16,807 bases of DNA from JALYQB01 sp035640155 (GCA_035640155.1 DASQWR010000113.1:1-16807); one strand, 5' to 3'; positions 1 to 7,084 are shown, numbered from the stretch's first letter. The notes: generated by a model not told the origin, from the sequence alone. Made by a program: numbers and translations.

Positions 1-306
1 GAGCAGCACCGCGGTCACGGCGACGCCGCGACGGCGCAGGAACGCCCCGGCCCACAGGGCATCGCCGCCATTGTTGCCCGCCCCCACCAGCAGGCCCACC
101 CGGCGCCCGGCGACCCCGCCGGTGCGCTCGCGCACCATCCGCGCGGCCACGGCAGCGAGCCCGAACGCCGCCCGCCGCATGAGCGCACCCTCCCCGGTCC
201 GCGCCAGCACCGCGTCCTCGGCCACGCGGATCCGCTCGACACACCACGCTCCCTGCGGCTCCGCCGGTGAGAGACGGGGTGCGGAACCGAGCGGCACGCG
301 TCTCAT
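1..306 (-). CDS. nnr: NAD(P)H-hydrate epimerase, N-terminal part (cut by window edge)
   Basis: The first 102 codons are present and the rest lies beyond position 1. The frame carries the YjeF N-terminal signature VGAGNNGGDALWAGAFLRRR (about residues 74-93), the glycine-rich nucleotide-binding loop of NAD(P)HX epimerases. This enzyme interconverts R and S forms of hydrated NAD(P)H so that the dehydratase, often fused at the C-terminus in actinobacteria, can repair them. The typical opening VERIRVAEDAVL, with a GEGALMRRAA segment after it, is also visible. The ATG at 306 overlaps the stop of the glmS remnant (ATGA), so translational coupling to glmS was probably the original arrangement; a GTG at 297 is an alternative start. 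The epimerase identity is firm. Whether the dehydratase domain follows cannot be seen. Confidence 0.88.
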   Translation of the reverse strand, partial: MRRVPLGSAPRLSPAEPQGAWCVERIRVAEDAVLARTGEGALMRRAAFGLAAVAARMVRERTGGVAGRRVGLLVGAGNNGGDALWAGAFLRRRGVAVTAVLL

Positions 307-356
307 CCGACGGCGACCGACCTGGCGAGTCCGACGTAGCCGACGATTCCACCCAT
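303..356 (-). pseudogene. glmS: glmS remnant: N- and C-terminal ends joined by an internal deletion
   Basis: This 17-codon ORF reads MGGIVGYVGLARSVAVG and then stops. The first nine residues match the start of glucosamine-6-phosphate synthase (MCGIVGYVG), except that the catalytic N-terminal nucleophile Cys2 is Gly. The last eight resemble the GlmS C-terminus (LAKSVTVE). It lies where glmS is expected, directly before nnr with an ATGA overlap and downstream of the glmM block. The simplest reading is an in-frame internal deletion of about 600 codons plus a Cys-to-Gly change. The peptide cannot be an amidotransferase. GlmS is normally needed for UDP-GlcNAc synthesis, so a second copy elsewhere is expected. 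Family ends are quoted from memory; the location and both-end match make chance unlikely. Confidence 0.78.
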
Positions 357-463
357 GGCGCTCACGGTAGCCGAGGCGGGTGACCCCTCCGGCGCGGCGG
401 GAACGGCCCCCGACGACCCGGCCACGGGACGCGGCGGCACCGGGCGCGGTACCGTCCCGGCCC

Positions 464-1351
464 ATGCCACCCAGTATCAAGGCAGCCGGTGTCAAGGCAG
501 CCAGTGTCAAGGCAGGAGGGGGGCCAGACAAGGCCCCAGGCAGCCGCAGGGCAGCCAAGCTCGCCGCCCAGGAACTCACCCGGCGGGGACCGCACGAGGT
601 GCTCTGCGGGGACCTCGACCCCGCCGGGCTGCCGGGCGTGGTGTTCACGCCACGCTCCGGGCTCGGCCTGCCGGCGGTGGCGTTCGGTCACGGCTGGCTG
701 CAGCCACCTGGGCGGTACGAGGAGTTGCTGCGTCACCTCGCCTCGTGGGGCATCGTCGCGGCCTGCCCGGGCACCCACGGCGGGGCGCTGCCCGCGCACC
801 ACGAGTACGCCGCCGACCTGCGCAGCACGCTGGACATCTGCACCGATGCCCGGCTCGGGGACGGGGGCATCAGCGTCGACGCCGGCAAGCTCGGGCTGGC
901 CGGTCACGGCATGGGTGGGGGGTGCGCGGTGCTCGCCGCGAGCAGCGAGCCGCGGATCCGCGCGGTGGCCACCCTCGCCCTCGCCGAGACCCGGCCCTCG
1001 AGCGTGGACGCCGCGAGGCGCTGCGACATGCCCGCGATGCATCTCGCGGCGGGCAAGGACCGCGTCGCGCCCGCCGCGGGCAACGCCGAGGCCGTCGCCC
1101 AGGCGTGGGCGGGCCCGGTCCAGCTGCGCACCCTGACCAAGGCGAGCCACCTGGGTTTCACCCGCGGCTGGCACTGGAGTGACCTGGTGCTCGACGGCAG
1201 GCCGGAAGGCGGCACCCGCCGGATCAGCCGGGCACTGGTCACCGCGTTCCTGCTGCACCACCTCGCCGGGCGGCTCGAGCACGACGCCCTGCTGGACGGC
1301 GACCTGCGCACCGCCACCATCGGCCAGCTCACCGCGACGGCACCCCAGTAA
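464..1351 (+). CDS. alpha/beta hydrolase-fold protein with Ser-to-Gly nucleophile elbow
   Basis: The 295-aa product (from ATG 464) has an alpha/beta hydrolase layout of the chlorophyllase/dienelactone hydrolase kind. It shows an oxyanion-loop segment AFGHGW (about 73-78), a nucleophile elbow LAGHGMGGG (about 145-153), an Asp in AGKDRVAP (D199) and a His in SHLGF (H229). The elbow should read G-x-S-x-G, but the Ser position is Gly149, so ordinary Ser hydrolysis is unlikely. The N-terminus has a threefold 5-residue Lys-Ala repeat. A GTG at 380 would extend it by 28 low-complexity residues but would crowd the divergent glmS start, so 464 is preferred; neither start has a strong ribosome site. 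Its place and direction match Rv3438 of M. tuberculosis, from memory. No partner or substrate is evident. Confidence 0.8.
   Translation: MPPSIKAAGVKAASVKAGGGPDKAPGSRRAAKLAAQELTRRGPHEVLCGDLDPAGLPGVVFTPRSGLGLPAVAFGHGWLQPPGRYEELLRHLASWGIVAACPGTHGGALPAHHEYAADLRSTLDICTDARLGDGGISVDAGKLGLAGHGMGGGCAVLAASSEPRIRAVATLALAETRPSSVDAARRCDMPAMHLAAGKDRVAPAAGNAEAVAQAWAGPVQLRTLTKASHLGFTRGWHWSDLVLDGRPEGGTRRISRALVTAFLLHHLAGRLEHDALLDGDLRTATIGQLTATAPQ
477..519 (+). repeat. 15-bp in-frame tandem repeat, about 2.8 copies
   Basis: The units TCAAGGCAGCCGGTG (477-491) and TCAAGGCAGCCAGTG (492-506) differ at one base, and a third partial copy starts at 507. They encode repeated Lys-Ala-Ala/Gly steps near the start of the hydrolase-fold protein. 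The repeat may vary in copy number without breaking the frame. Confidence 0.75.
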
Positions 1352-1379
1352 GTCGGCGCCGGACGGAAGATGGCCGACT
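1351..1379. terminator. weak hairpin between convergent genes
   Basis: A 7-bp inverted repeat, AGTCGGC (1351-1357) and GCCGACT (1373-1379), with a 15-nt loop begins at the stop codon of the hydrolase-fold gene. It faces the end of the large WXG-type gene. No U-tract follows and the loop is long, so a terminator role is only a guess. Nothing else is seen in 1380-1474. Confidence 0.3.
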
Positions 1380-1474
1380 GGTACGTCAGGCATCCCTCGC
1401 ATGTCGATGACGCGCCGGCCGAGCAGCCGCCGCGCTCGACGATGCCAGCTGAGTGGCCCTGCACCGCGGCGAGG

Positions 1475-2998
1475 TCAGGGTCTACGAACCGGTGCTGTTC
1501 GCAGCTTCTCCCGCGCGTCCCGCTCCTGGACCAACTCGGTCGGGAGACGCGAGCCACCACCGGAACGTTCCCGGTCGGCCACCGAGCCAAGACTCGCGCC
1601 GCCCGGTCCGGCGTCACCGAGGACCGCGCCACCGTCGGGGAAGGTCACCCCGTCGACCGGCTCCGCTCCGGACAGGCCGGCGCGGCCGAGCGATGCCCCC
1701 CGGCTGGGCACCGGGCTGTCCCCGAGCGCTGCCCCGATCCCGTCCGAGTCCGGCACCCGGTGCGCGGTCACCCCACGCAACGGGTGGAAGTCGACCAGGT
1801 AGCGGGACGCCTCCCCGGTACCGCCGTCGATCGTGACGAGCAGCCCGGCGCCACCGGCGATCCGCTCCGCGGTGACGGTGACATCGCCCAGCTCGAAGAC
1901 CACTGCGCTGTCCCGCGCCGTATCCAACTGGCCGGTGCCGGAGCCCTGCGTCCGGGTTCCGGATGCATCGGCCCCGAGGTCGACGGCGTGCTCCTGTGGT
2001 GTCCGGCCACTGCCGTCATCGGCCGTGATCCGAACCGAACCGGTGCCGTCCGGGCTCTGTGCGACGACCGTCGAGGCACCGTGGCGGATCGTGACCGCTT
2101 CGCCCCCAGCCGGGTCGCCGGACTGCAGGGAGTGCATCGGCACGGGCCCGATCGCGGGTGGTTCGGCCGCGGGTGGCCCCATAGTGAGCAGTTCTGCGGC
2201 GGGTGGCGCCACGGCGGGTGGCCCGACCGGGGAGATGCCCGCGAACGGGTTCTCGGGAACGTTCTCCACCGACGTTGCATCGTGAAACGCCGACCACAGT
2301 GCGCGAATGTCGTCCTCGTGCCGGGCAACGACCTCCTCGCGGAAGGCCCGCAGCCGCTCCTCGAATGTCGGGACGAAGTCCTCGTCCAGGACCTGCCGCG
2401 CGACCGGCTGCGCAGCGGTTGTCCTGTGCATCACGAACTCGATCAAACTGTCGACGAGCGCGGGGGATCCCGTCGCGCACGTCGGGCTGTGCAGTGACAG
2501 GGCTGCCGAGGCGTAGGACCGGACCACCCCCTCCAGCGCGTCCGCGAGGTGGCCGCAGGCTCGCCCCACCGCTGCGGTGTCCTCGTTCAGCCGGTCGGCG
2601 ATGCCCAGGACGGCGACGACGTGATCCATCGCGTTCGATGCAGCGTGCCCCCACCAGCGGCTGGCCAACCCAACGAACGAGCTCCGCAGCACGCCGGTCG
2701 ACACCGCCAGGCTCTGCCCGCAAGCCTGAAGGGCCGCCGAGTCGCGGCGCAGCGCGGCGAAGTCCATACCCGCCAGGCGGCGGAACGGACCGTAGATCTC
2801 CCGCTCGACGTCGAACGGCACTGCGGTATACCTCGAATACAGCGGACCAAACATGTCGAAGAACCGCAGACCTGCCGCACCGGCGGCCAGGAGCTCGTCA
2901 GACCTCCAAGCGGACCCGGTGGGATCGTCCAGCAGCACCCTGCCGCGCGCAATCTCCCACGCGTCCCGCTCCGCATGCCGGCCGTGTGCCAGTTCCAT
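1475..2998 (-). CDS. large WXG/PPE-like protein, predicted ESX-associated (Rv3439c-like)
   Basis: I cannot assign a function. The 507-aa product has a helical N-terminal half containing SRWWGHAASNAMDHVV (W115-W116-G117), which resembles the WXG turn of type VII secretion substrates. A second helical stretch follows (about 200-240, FEERLRAFREEVVARHEDD), then a Pro/Ala-rich linker with repeated GPPA segments (about 258-288), and a Gly/Ser/Thr-rich, probably beta-structured C-terminal half. No signal peptide or membrane segment is seen. The ATG at 2998 shares one base with the stop of the upstream EspC-like gene; a GTG at 3001 is also possible. Either way the two are translationally coupled. By position and size it matches Rv3439c, from memory. 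It could be an EspA/EspB-like partner of the small protein or a polymorphic effector; no known toxin motif is visible. Confidence 0.72.
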   Translation of the reverse strand: MELAHGRHAERDAWEIARGRVLLDDPTGSAWRSDELLAAGAAGLRFFDMFGPLYSRYTAVPFDVEREIYGPFRRLAGMDFAALRRDSAALQACGQSLAVSTGVLRSSFVGLASRWWGHAASNAMDHVVAVLGIADRLNEDTAAVGRACGHLADALEGVVRSYASAALSLHSPTCATGSPALVDSLIEFVMHRTTAAQPVARQVLDEDFVPTFEERLRAFREEVVARHEDDIRALWSAFHDATSVENVPENPFAGISPVGPPAVAPPAAELLTMGPPAAEPPAIGPVPMHSLQSGDPAGGEAVTIRHGASTVVAQSPDGTGSVRITADDGSGRTPQEHAVDLGADASGTRTQGSGTGQLDTARDSAVVFELGDVTVTAERIAGGAGLLVTIDGGTGEASRYLVDFHPLRGVTAHRVPDSDGIGAALGDSPVPSRGASLGRAGLSGAEPVDGVTFPDGGAVLGDAGPGGASLGSVADRERSGGGSRLPTELVQERDAREKLRTAPVRRP

Positions 2999-3300
2999 CA
3001 CAGTCCCCCGAGTTCGGCGGTGTCGTCCGATTCGGAGGCCTCATACTTCTCGGCATCGGCCAGCAAGCCAGTCGCGATGGCCTCGACTCGGGCGCCGTAG
3101 TCAGTGATCGTCTTCTCCAGGCGCAGGACCAGGGCTGCGTACGCCTCTCCCGCCGCGAAGAACGGCTCGCCGACCGTGCTTCCCGACACAGTGCTCGCAC
3201 CCACCACGGCGGCCTGATCGGTGATGCCGGGCACGTGGTCACCGAAGAGTCGCCCGATGCCTGTGACCTCGTCGGCTGGAACGTGGTATCCACCGGTCAC
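2998..3300 (-). CDS. EspC/DUF2580-like small ESX secretion-associated protein
   Basis: The product is a 100-aa, mostly helical protein. It opens GGYHVPADEVTGIGRLF, like the G-F-x-V-(D/P) opening of EspC-type proteins, and has a long second helix (about 51-90). Near the end is the type VII export motif YxxxD/E as YEASE (Y86, E90). There is no W-x-G. A clear AGGAG (3306-3310) lies five bases before the GTG at 3300 and fixes the start. It is coupled to the large WXG-type gene downstream, which suggests the two act as a pair, as EspC does with EspA. The family call rests on pattern, length and motif. The position corresponds to Rv3440c of M. tuberculosis, from memory. Confidence 0.72.
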   Translation of the reverse strand: MTGGYHVPADEVTGIGRLFGDHVPGITDQAAVVGASTVSGSTVGEPFFAAGEAYAALVLRLEKTITDYGARVEAIATGLLADAEKYEASESDDTAELGGL

Positions 3301-3367
3301 GACGTCTCCTCCCGCTGCCAGATTCCCCCATCACCGGGTGAGGCATCATCCGGTTCGCCTCCTGCGG

Positions 3368-3673
3368 TCAGTGCAGCCAGTGCCGGTCCGAGAAGGACTC
3401 GTCCCCGGGGTCGCGGGCTGGAGTCCGCTTCGGGGATGCCCCCACCGGAGCGCGCTTCGTCGCGCGGTCTGGCTCCGCCGCAGCCATGGCTTCCTGAGTC
3501 GCGCGGCCCGCGAGGTCCACCATCCGCTGGAGATGGCCCCGACCCCGAACCCGCGCTGCCGCCTGCTGCTCGGCGAGTTCGCGCCGCAGCCGGTCCACCC
3601 GGCTGCGAGACGCCTCGCTGATCGCCACCGCACGGGCAGCGAAGGCGCGGTCATCCACTGGCACGGCCCGCAC
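3368..3673 (-). CDS. small basic coiled-coil protein, function unknown
   Basis: The product is about 101 aa with no family I recognise. It has a long amphipathic helix rich in Arg, Glu and Ala (about residues 12-66, including SRVDRLRRELAEQQAAARVR), likely a coiled coil, followed by a basic, Pro-rich, disordered tail ending FSDRHWLH. It overlaps the 3' end of glmM. GTG codons at 3673, 3664 and 3658 are all possible starts and none has a good ribosome site; 3658 gives the shortest overlap (8 bases). Sitting between glmM and the EspC-like gene on the same strand, it may belong to the ESX-associated pair downstream. A small helical accessory or nucleoid-type protein are alternatives. Confidence 0.6.
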   Translation of the reverse strand: MRAVPVDDRAFAARAVAISEASRSRVDRLRRELAEQQAAARVRGRGHLQRMVDLAGRATQEAMAAAEPDRATKRAPVGASPKRTPARDPGDESFSDRHWLH

Positions 3674-5015
3674 CCGCGTCTGCGCCGACCGAGGCGACGA
3701 CAGCGGCGATGCGCCGGCCGACCTCGTCCGCGACGTCCTGGGCGGGCGCCTCGACCATCACCCGCACGAGCTGCTCGGTGCCCGAGGGCCGCAGCAGCAC
3801 GCGGCCGCGCTCGCCCAGCTCCGCTTCCGCGCCGGCCACCGCCGCGGCCACTGCCGGTGCCGTGGCCACCGCAGCCCGATCCGTCACCCGGACGTTCACC
3901 AGGACCTGCGGCAGCGGGGACACGACGCTCGCCAGCTCGGCCAACGTGGCGCCGCGATCGGCCATCCGGACCATCAGGCGCAGCGCCGTGAGGATGCCGT
4001 CACCGGTGGTGCAGTGCGCGGGGAGCACGACGTGCCCGGATTGCTCGCCACCGAGCGTGTAACCGCCGGAGCGCAGCGCCTCAAGGACGTAGCGGTCACC
4101 CACGCCGGTGGTGTGCACCGTGATGCCGTGCTCGCGCATGGCCAGGTGCAGGCCGAGGTTGCTCATCACGGTCGTCACCAGGGTGTCCTGCACCAGCTCG
4201 CCCGACTGCCGCATCGCGACGGCGAGCACCGCCATCACCTGGTCGCCGTCGACCACCTCGCCGGTCGCGTCCACGGCCAGGCATCGATCGGCATCGCCGT
4301 CGTGCGCGATGCCGAGATCCGCGCCCTGCTCCAGCACCGCCTTGCGCAGCCCGTCGAGGTGCGTGCAGCCGCACCCGTCGTTGATATTGAGCCCGTCCGG
4401 CTCGGCGTGCAGCGCCATCACCTCGGCGCCGGCCCGGCGGTAGGTCTCCGGGGCCACCGCCGATGCCGCGCCGTGCGCGCAGTCCACCACCATGAACAGC
4501 CCGTCGAGGGGCTGCGGGCTGGCTACCAGCAGATGCCGGACATAGCGGTGCTCGGCGTCGGCGAGGTCGTGCACCCGGCCGATCTGCTTCCCGGTCGGGC
4601 GCGGGCCTGCCTCGTCCAGCCGGGCGATGATCTCGTCCTCCACCACGTCGGGCAGTTTGTGCCCGCCGACGGCGAAGAGCTTGAGCCCGTTGTCCGGCAT
4701 CGGGTTGTGCGAGGCAGTGATCATCACGCCGAGGTCGACGGTGAGCTCACCCACCAGGTGCGCCACCGCGGGCGTCGGCAGTACCCCGACCCGCAGCACG
4801 TCCGCGCCGGCCGCGGTGAGGCCAGCCGTGACGGCGGCCTCCAGCATCTCGCCGCTCGCCCGCGGGTCCCGGCCGACCAGCGCGACGGGGCGCCGGGTGC
4901 CCGCGTGCTCGGCGAGCACCCGGGCCGCCGCACCGGCCACCGACAGCGCCAGCTCGGGACTCAGATCGGTGTTGGCCAGGCCACGCACCCCGTCGGTGCC
5001 GAACAAGCGGGGCAT
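3651..5015 (-). CDS. glmM: phosphoglucosamine mutase
   Basis: GlmM converts glucosamine-6-phosphate to glucosamine-1-phosphate for UDP-GlcNAc and hence peptidoglycan synthesis, in the cytoplasm. The 454-aa length is typical. All four signature loops of the phosphohexomutase fold are present: active-site ITASHNP with phospho-Ser S102, metal loop DGDADR (D239, D241, D243), sugar-specificity loop GGEQSGH (322-328) and phosphate-binding loop RPSGTE (409-414). The ATG (MPRLFGTDGVRG) starts two bases after the rpsI stop, so it is likely co-transcribed and coupled with rplM-rpsI, the usual actinobacterial order. The enzyme that supplies its substrate, GlmS, is expected a few genes downstream but exists here only as a scar. 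Confidence 0.97.
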   Translation of the reverse strand: MPRLFGTDGVRGLANTDLSPELALSVAGAAARVLAEHAGTRRPVALVGRDPRASGEMLEAAVTAGLTAAGADVLRVGVLPTPAVAHLVGELTVDLGVMITASHNPMPDNGLKLFAVGGHKLPDVVEDEIIARLDEAGPRPTGKQIGRVHDLADAEHRYVRHLLVASPQPLDGLFMVVDCAHGAASAVAPETYRRAGAEVMALHAEPDGLNINDGCGCTHLDGLRKAVLEQGADLGIAHDGDADRCLAVDATGEVVDGDQVMAVLAVAMRQSGELVQDTLVTTVMSNLGLHLAMREHGITVHTTGVGDRYVLEALRSGGYTLGGEQSGHVVLPAHCTTGDGILTALRLMVRMADRGATLAELASVVSPLPQVLVNVRVTDRAAVATAPAVAAAVAGAEAELGERGRVLLRPSGTEQLVRVMVEAPAQDVADEVGRRIAAVVASVGADAGAGRASG

Positions 5016-5017
5016 GC

Positions 5018-5632
5018 TCAGCGCTTGCTGTACTGCGGGGCCTTGCGAGCCTTCTTCAGGCCATACTTCTTGCGCTCCTTGACCCGGGGGTCACGGGTGA
5101 GGAAGCCGGCCCGCTTCAGCGCCGGGCGGTCGTCGGGGTCGAGCTCGATCAACGCGCGGGCAACGGCGAGGCGGAGTGCCCCGGCCTGCCCGGAGGTGCC
5201 GCCACCGGAAAGGGTGCCGATGACGTCGTAGGACTCGGTGCGCTCCGCGGTGACCAGCGGGTCGCGGACCAGCTGCTGGTGCACCTTGTTCGGGAAGTAC
5301 TGCTCGAGGCTCTTCCCGTTGAGGGTGAACGTTCCGGTGCCGGGCACCAACCGCACCCGCACGACGGCCTGCTTGCGGCGGCCTACGCTCTGCACGAGCC
5401 GGCCGGCCACGGCCGGTGTGACCGTTCGCCCTTCGGCGGCCACGTCGCCCGGGACCACATCGCCCGGGACGGCGACCGGTTCGTGCGTCGGGACGACGGC
5501 TGCCCCTTCCGGGGAGCCCGGCTCGTCGGTGACGACGCCTCCGGGGACGATCGACGACTCGGGGGCGGCGCCTTCCCGGGGAACGGGGGCGGCCGCTGCG
5601 GCCTCGCCCTGCGGGCTCTCGGGGGTACTCAC
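5018..5632 (-). CDS. rpsI: 30S ribosomal protein S9 with long N-terminal extension
   Basis: The S9 core runs from about residue 77 (GRLVQSVGRRKQAVVRVRL) to the end. It includes the GKSLEQYF segment, the GGGTSGQAGALRLAVARAL loop-helix, and the basic C-terminal tail KKARKAPQYSKR that reaches toward the ribosomal P site. At 204 aa it is longer than usual because of an acidic Pro/Ala/Val-rich N-terminal extension of about 76 residues; shorter extensions are common in actinobacteria. The start is a GTG at 5632 with GAGAG five bases upstream. It follows rplM after a 37-base gap, the classic L13-S9 operon. Confidence 0.96.
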   Translation of the reverse strand: MSTPESPQGEAAAAAPVPREGAAPESSIVPGGVVTDEPGSPEGAAVVPTHEPVAVPGDVVPGDVAAEGRTVTPAVAGRLVQSVGRRKQAVVRVRLVPGTGTFTLNGKSLEQYFPNKVHQQLVRDPLVTAERTESYDVIGTLSGGGTSGQAGALRLAVARALIELDPDDRPALKRAGFLTRDPRVKERKKYGLKKARKAPQYSKR

Positions 5633-5669
5633 GTTGTCTCTCGGATCCTCACTGGGAGCTCTTACCGGG

Positions 5670-6113
5670 TCACTGGGCGATCTGGGTGATCTCGAACGGC
5701 TGCGGCCGCTGGGCGGCGTGCGGATGCTCGGCTGCGGCGTAGACCTTGAGCTTCTTGGCCATCGCCCGCCCCAGCTTGTTCTTGGGGAGCATGCCCTTCA
5801 CCGCCCGCTCGACCAGCTTCTCGGGGTGCTTCTCGAGCATCTCGGTGAAGGAGCGCTGCTTCAGACCACCGGGATAGCCACTGTGCCGGTAGACGAAGTT
5901 GCGATCGCCCTTGTTGCCCGACAGCGACACCTTGCCGGCGTTGACCACGACGACGAAGTCCCCGGTGTCGACGTGCCGCGCGAAGGTCGGCTTGTGCTTG
6001 CCGCGCAGCAGGGTCGCAGCATGGGTGGCGAGCCGGCCCAGGACCACGTCCGCAGCGTCGATGACGTGCCAGGCTCGCTCGACCTCGCCTGGCTTCGGGC
6101 TGTACGTCCGCAC
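5670..6113 (-). CDS. rplM: 50S ribosomal protein L13
   Basis: The 147-aa product matches L13 along its whole length. Key segments are RAWHVIDAADVVLGRLAT, LLRGKHKPTFARHVDTGDFVVVVNA, the YRHSGYPGGLK loop, and the C-terminal VKGMLPKNKLGR helix. It binds 23S rRNA early in large-subunit assembly. The start is a GTG at 6113 with GAGG about eight bases upstream. It is the first ribosomal gene of an rplM-rpsI-glmM transcript. The 253 bases before it contain a tandem repeat and no gene, and probably hold the ribosomal promoter. Confidence 0.97.
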   Translation of the reverse strand: MRTYSPKPGEVERAWHVIDAADVVLGRLATHAATLLRGKHKPTFARHVDTGDFVVVVNAGKVSLSGNKGDRNFVYRHSGYPGGLKQRSFTEMLEKHPEKLVERAVKGMLPKNKLGRAMAKKLKVYAAAEHPHAAQRPQPFEITQIAQ

Positions 6114-6149
6114 GGATCTACCTCGTCATCACATGTTCGTCAGGGGCAA

Positions 6150-6176
6150 GTTCGGCAACTCAGGTTCGGCAACTCA
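6150..6176 (-). repeat. 14-bp tandem repeat upstream of rplM
   Basis: Read toward rplM, TGAGTTGCCGAAC occurs twice with one base between copies, and a degenerate third copy ending GACGAAC follows. The block lies about 37-63 bases upstream of the rplM start. It could be a regulator site or overlap the promoter, since TTGCCG resembles a -35 element, but no convincing -10 is seen. The rest of the 6114-6366 gap shows nothing I can support. Confidence 0.6.
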
Positions 6177-6366
6177 CGCCGTGCGGGCCACACCCGCAAC
6201 AGCGCGCCCGCCGTGCGGCCGCGCGGATCCGCTCAACAGCGCTCGAAGATACCCGGCTCGATGCAGCAGGGTCAAAGCGGGTCCGACGCAGCACGGTCAC
6301 GACTGGGTCGGTGGACGTGGCCGCGGCCCCGGGGACGATCCTCCAAGGGCCGCAGCGCACAACCGC

Positions 6367-6657
6367 TCAGGTCCACCGTGCCGCGTTCGCCCGCTCCGCC
6401 TGCTGGTAGTTGTCGTTCGCCGTCCCCAACGCCACACCGACCTGGCTGAGCACCTGGTTCAGCTGCGCCGCCGAGTCGTCCCACTGCTTCTGCTTGACCT
6501 GGTAGTCCTCCGCCGCCTGACCCGTCCAGGTCGCCACCAACGGCGCCAGGAAGGACTTCAGGTCGTCCAGCTGCTGGTTGATGTTGCGAGATGTCGCCGC
6601 CACCGACGACTGTGCGTTCGAGATTTCCCCGAACGTCACCAGGATCTCACCGGACAC
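6367..6657 (-). CDS. esxT: WXG100-family ESX-4 substrate, EsxT-like
   Basis: The 96-aa product has the helix-turn-helix hairpin typical of the WXG100 family. The turn is VATWTGQAA (W44-T45-G46), and the C-terminal export motif YxxxD/E is present as YQQAE (Y84, E88). Such proteins form dimers with a partner WXG100 protein and are exported by type VII secretion. Position directly upstream of rplM and next to a second WXG100 gene matches EsxT of the ESX-4 locus. GGGGAG lies five bases before the GTG at 6657, which is preferred over the GTG at 6660. It probably shares a transcript with the esxU-like gene 48 bases upstream. The gene name is by synteny. Confidence 0.85.
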   Translation of the reverse strand: MSGEILVTFGEISNAQSSVAATSRNINQQLDDLKSFLAPLVATWTGQAAEDYQVKQKQWDDSAAQLNQVLSQVGVALGTANDNYQQAERANAARWT

Positions 6658-6705
6658 CACTACTCCCCTTCACCTCGAAAAGAACTGGACACCAGCACCG
6701 GAGCA

Positions 6706-7020
6706 TCAGCCCAGCGCGTTGGTGATGTTCGACATCGCCTGCTGCTGCTGCTCCTCCTGCTGGGCATAGGTCGTGCCCGAGGACTGGATCGACTCCCCGA
6801 TCCCCCGCAGCGCCTCGTTCAGCGACCGCGCATTGGTGTCCCACCGCGTCATCAGCGTCTGGAACGCCGTCGACGCCTGCCCCTTCCAGGCACCTGCCAG
6901 CGGAGCCAGCTGGTTCCGCAACGACGACAGCTGCCCCTGCACGCTCTCGTTCACCTCGTGCACGTGGTTGGCAGCGGCCTGCATCTCTTCGATCGAGGTG
7001 CCGTAAGCGCCTGCACTCAT
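6706..7020 (-). CDS. esxU: WXG100-family ESX-4 substrate, EsxU-like
   Basis: The 104-aa product has a WXG100 helical hairpin with turn LAGAWKGQAS (W45-K46-G47) and the export motif YxxxD/E as YAQQE (Y85, E89), followed by a short Gln-rich stretch. The open frame extends further upstream, but the ATG at 7020, with AAGG five bases before it, gives the normal family length. It is the likely heterodimer partner of the EsxT-like protein. In related genomes the ESX-4 ATPase eccC4 lies upstream; here an acyl-CoA dehydrogenase operon is found instead, so export would depend on machinery elsewhere. Confidence 0.85.
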   Translation of the reverse strand: MSAGAYGTSIEEMQAAANHVHEVNESVQGQLSSLRNQLAPLAGAWKGQASTAFQTLMTRWDTNARSLNEALRGIGESIQSSGTTYAQQEEQQQQAMSNITNALG

Positions 7021-7048
7021 TGTTGCCTTACCCCCTACCGGGTTGATG

Positions 7049-7084
7049 GTTCGGACATCGTCGTTGGACATCGTGTTCGGACGG
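7049..7084 (+). repeat. three short direct repeats upstream of the esx pair
   Basis: The units GTTCGGACATCGTC (7049-7062), GTTGGACATCGT (7063-7074) and GTTCGGACGG (7075-7084) lie head to tail, 29 bases upstream of the esxU-like start. They may be binding sites for a regulator of the esx pair. No clear -10/-35 pair is visible, and no gene is seen in 7021-7214. Confidence 0.55.

Noticed and set aside
1370..2497. Plus-strand open frame of 375 codons
   Set aside because: It is antisense to the large WXG-type gene; its composition is that of a shadow frame.
4014..5231. Plus-strand open frame of 405 codons
   Set aside because: It mirrors glmM and rpsI, which have all signature residues.
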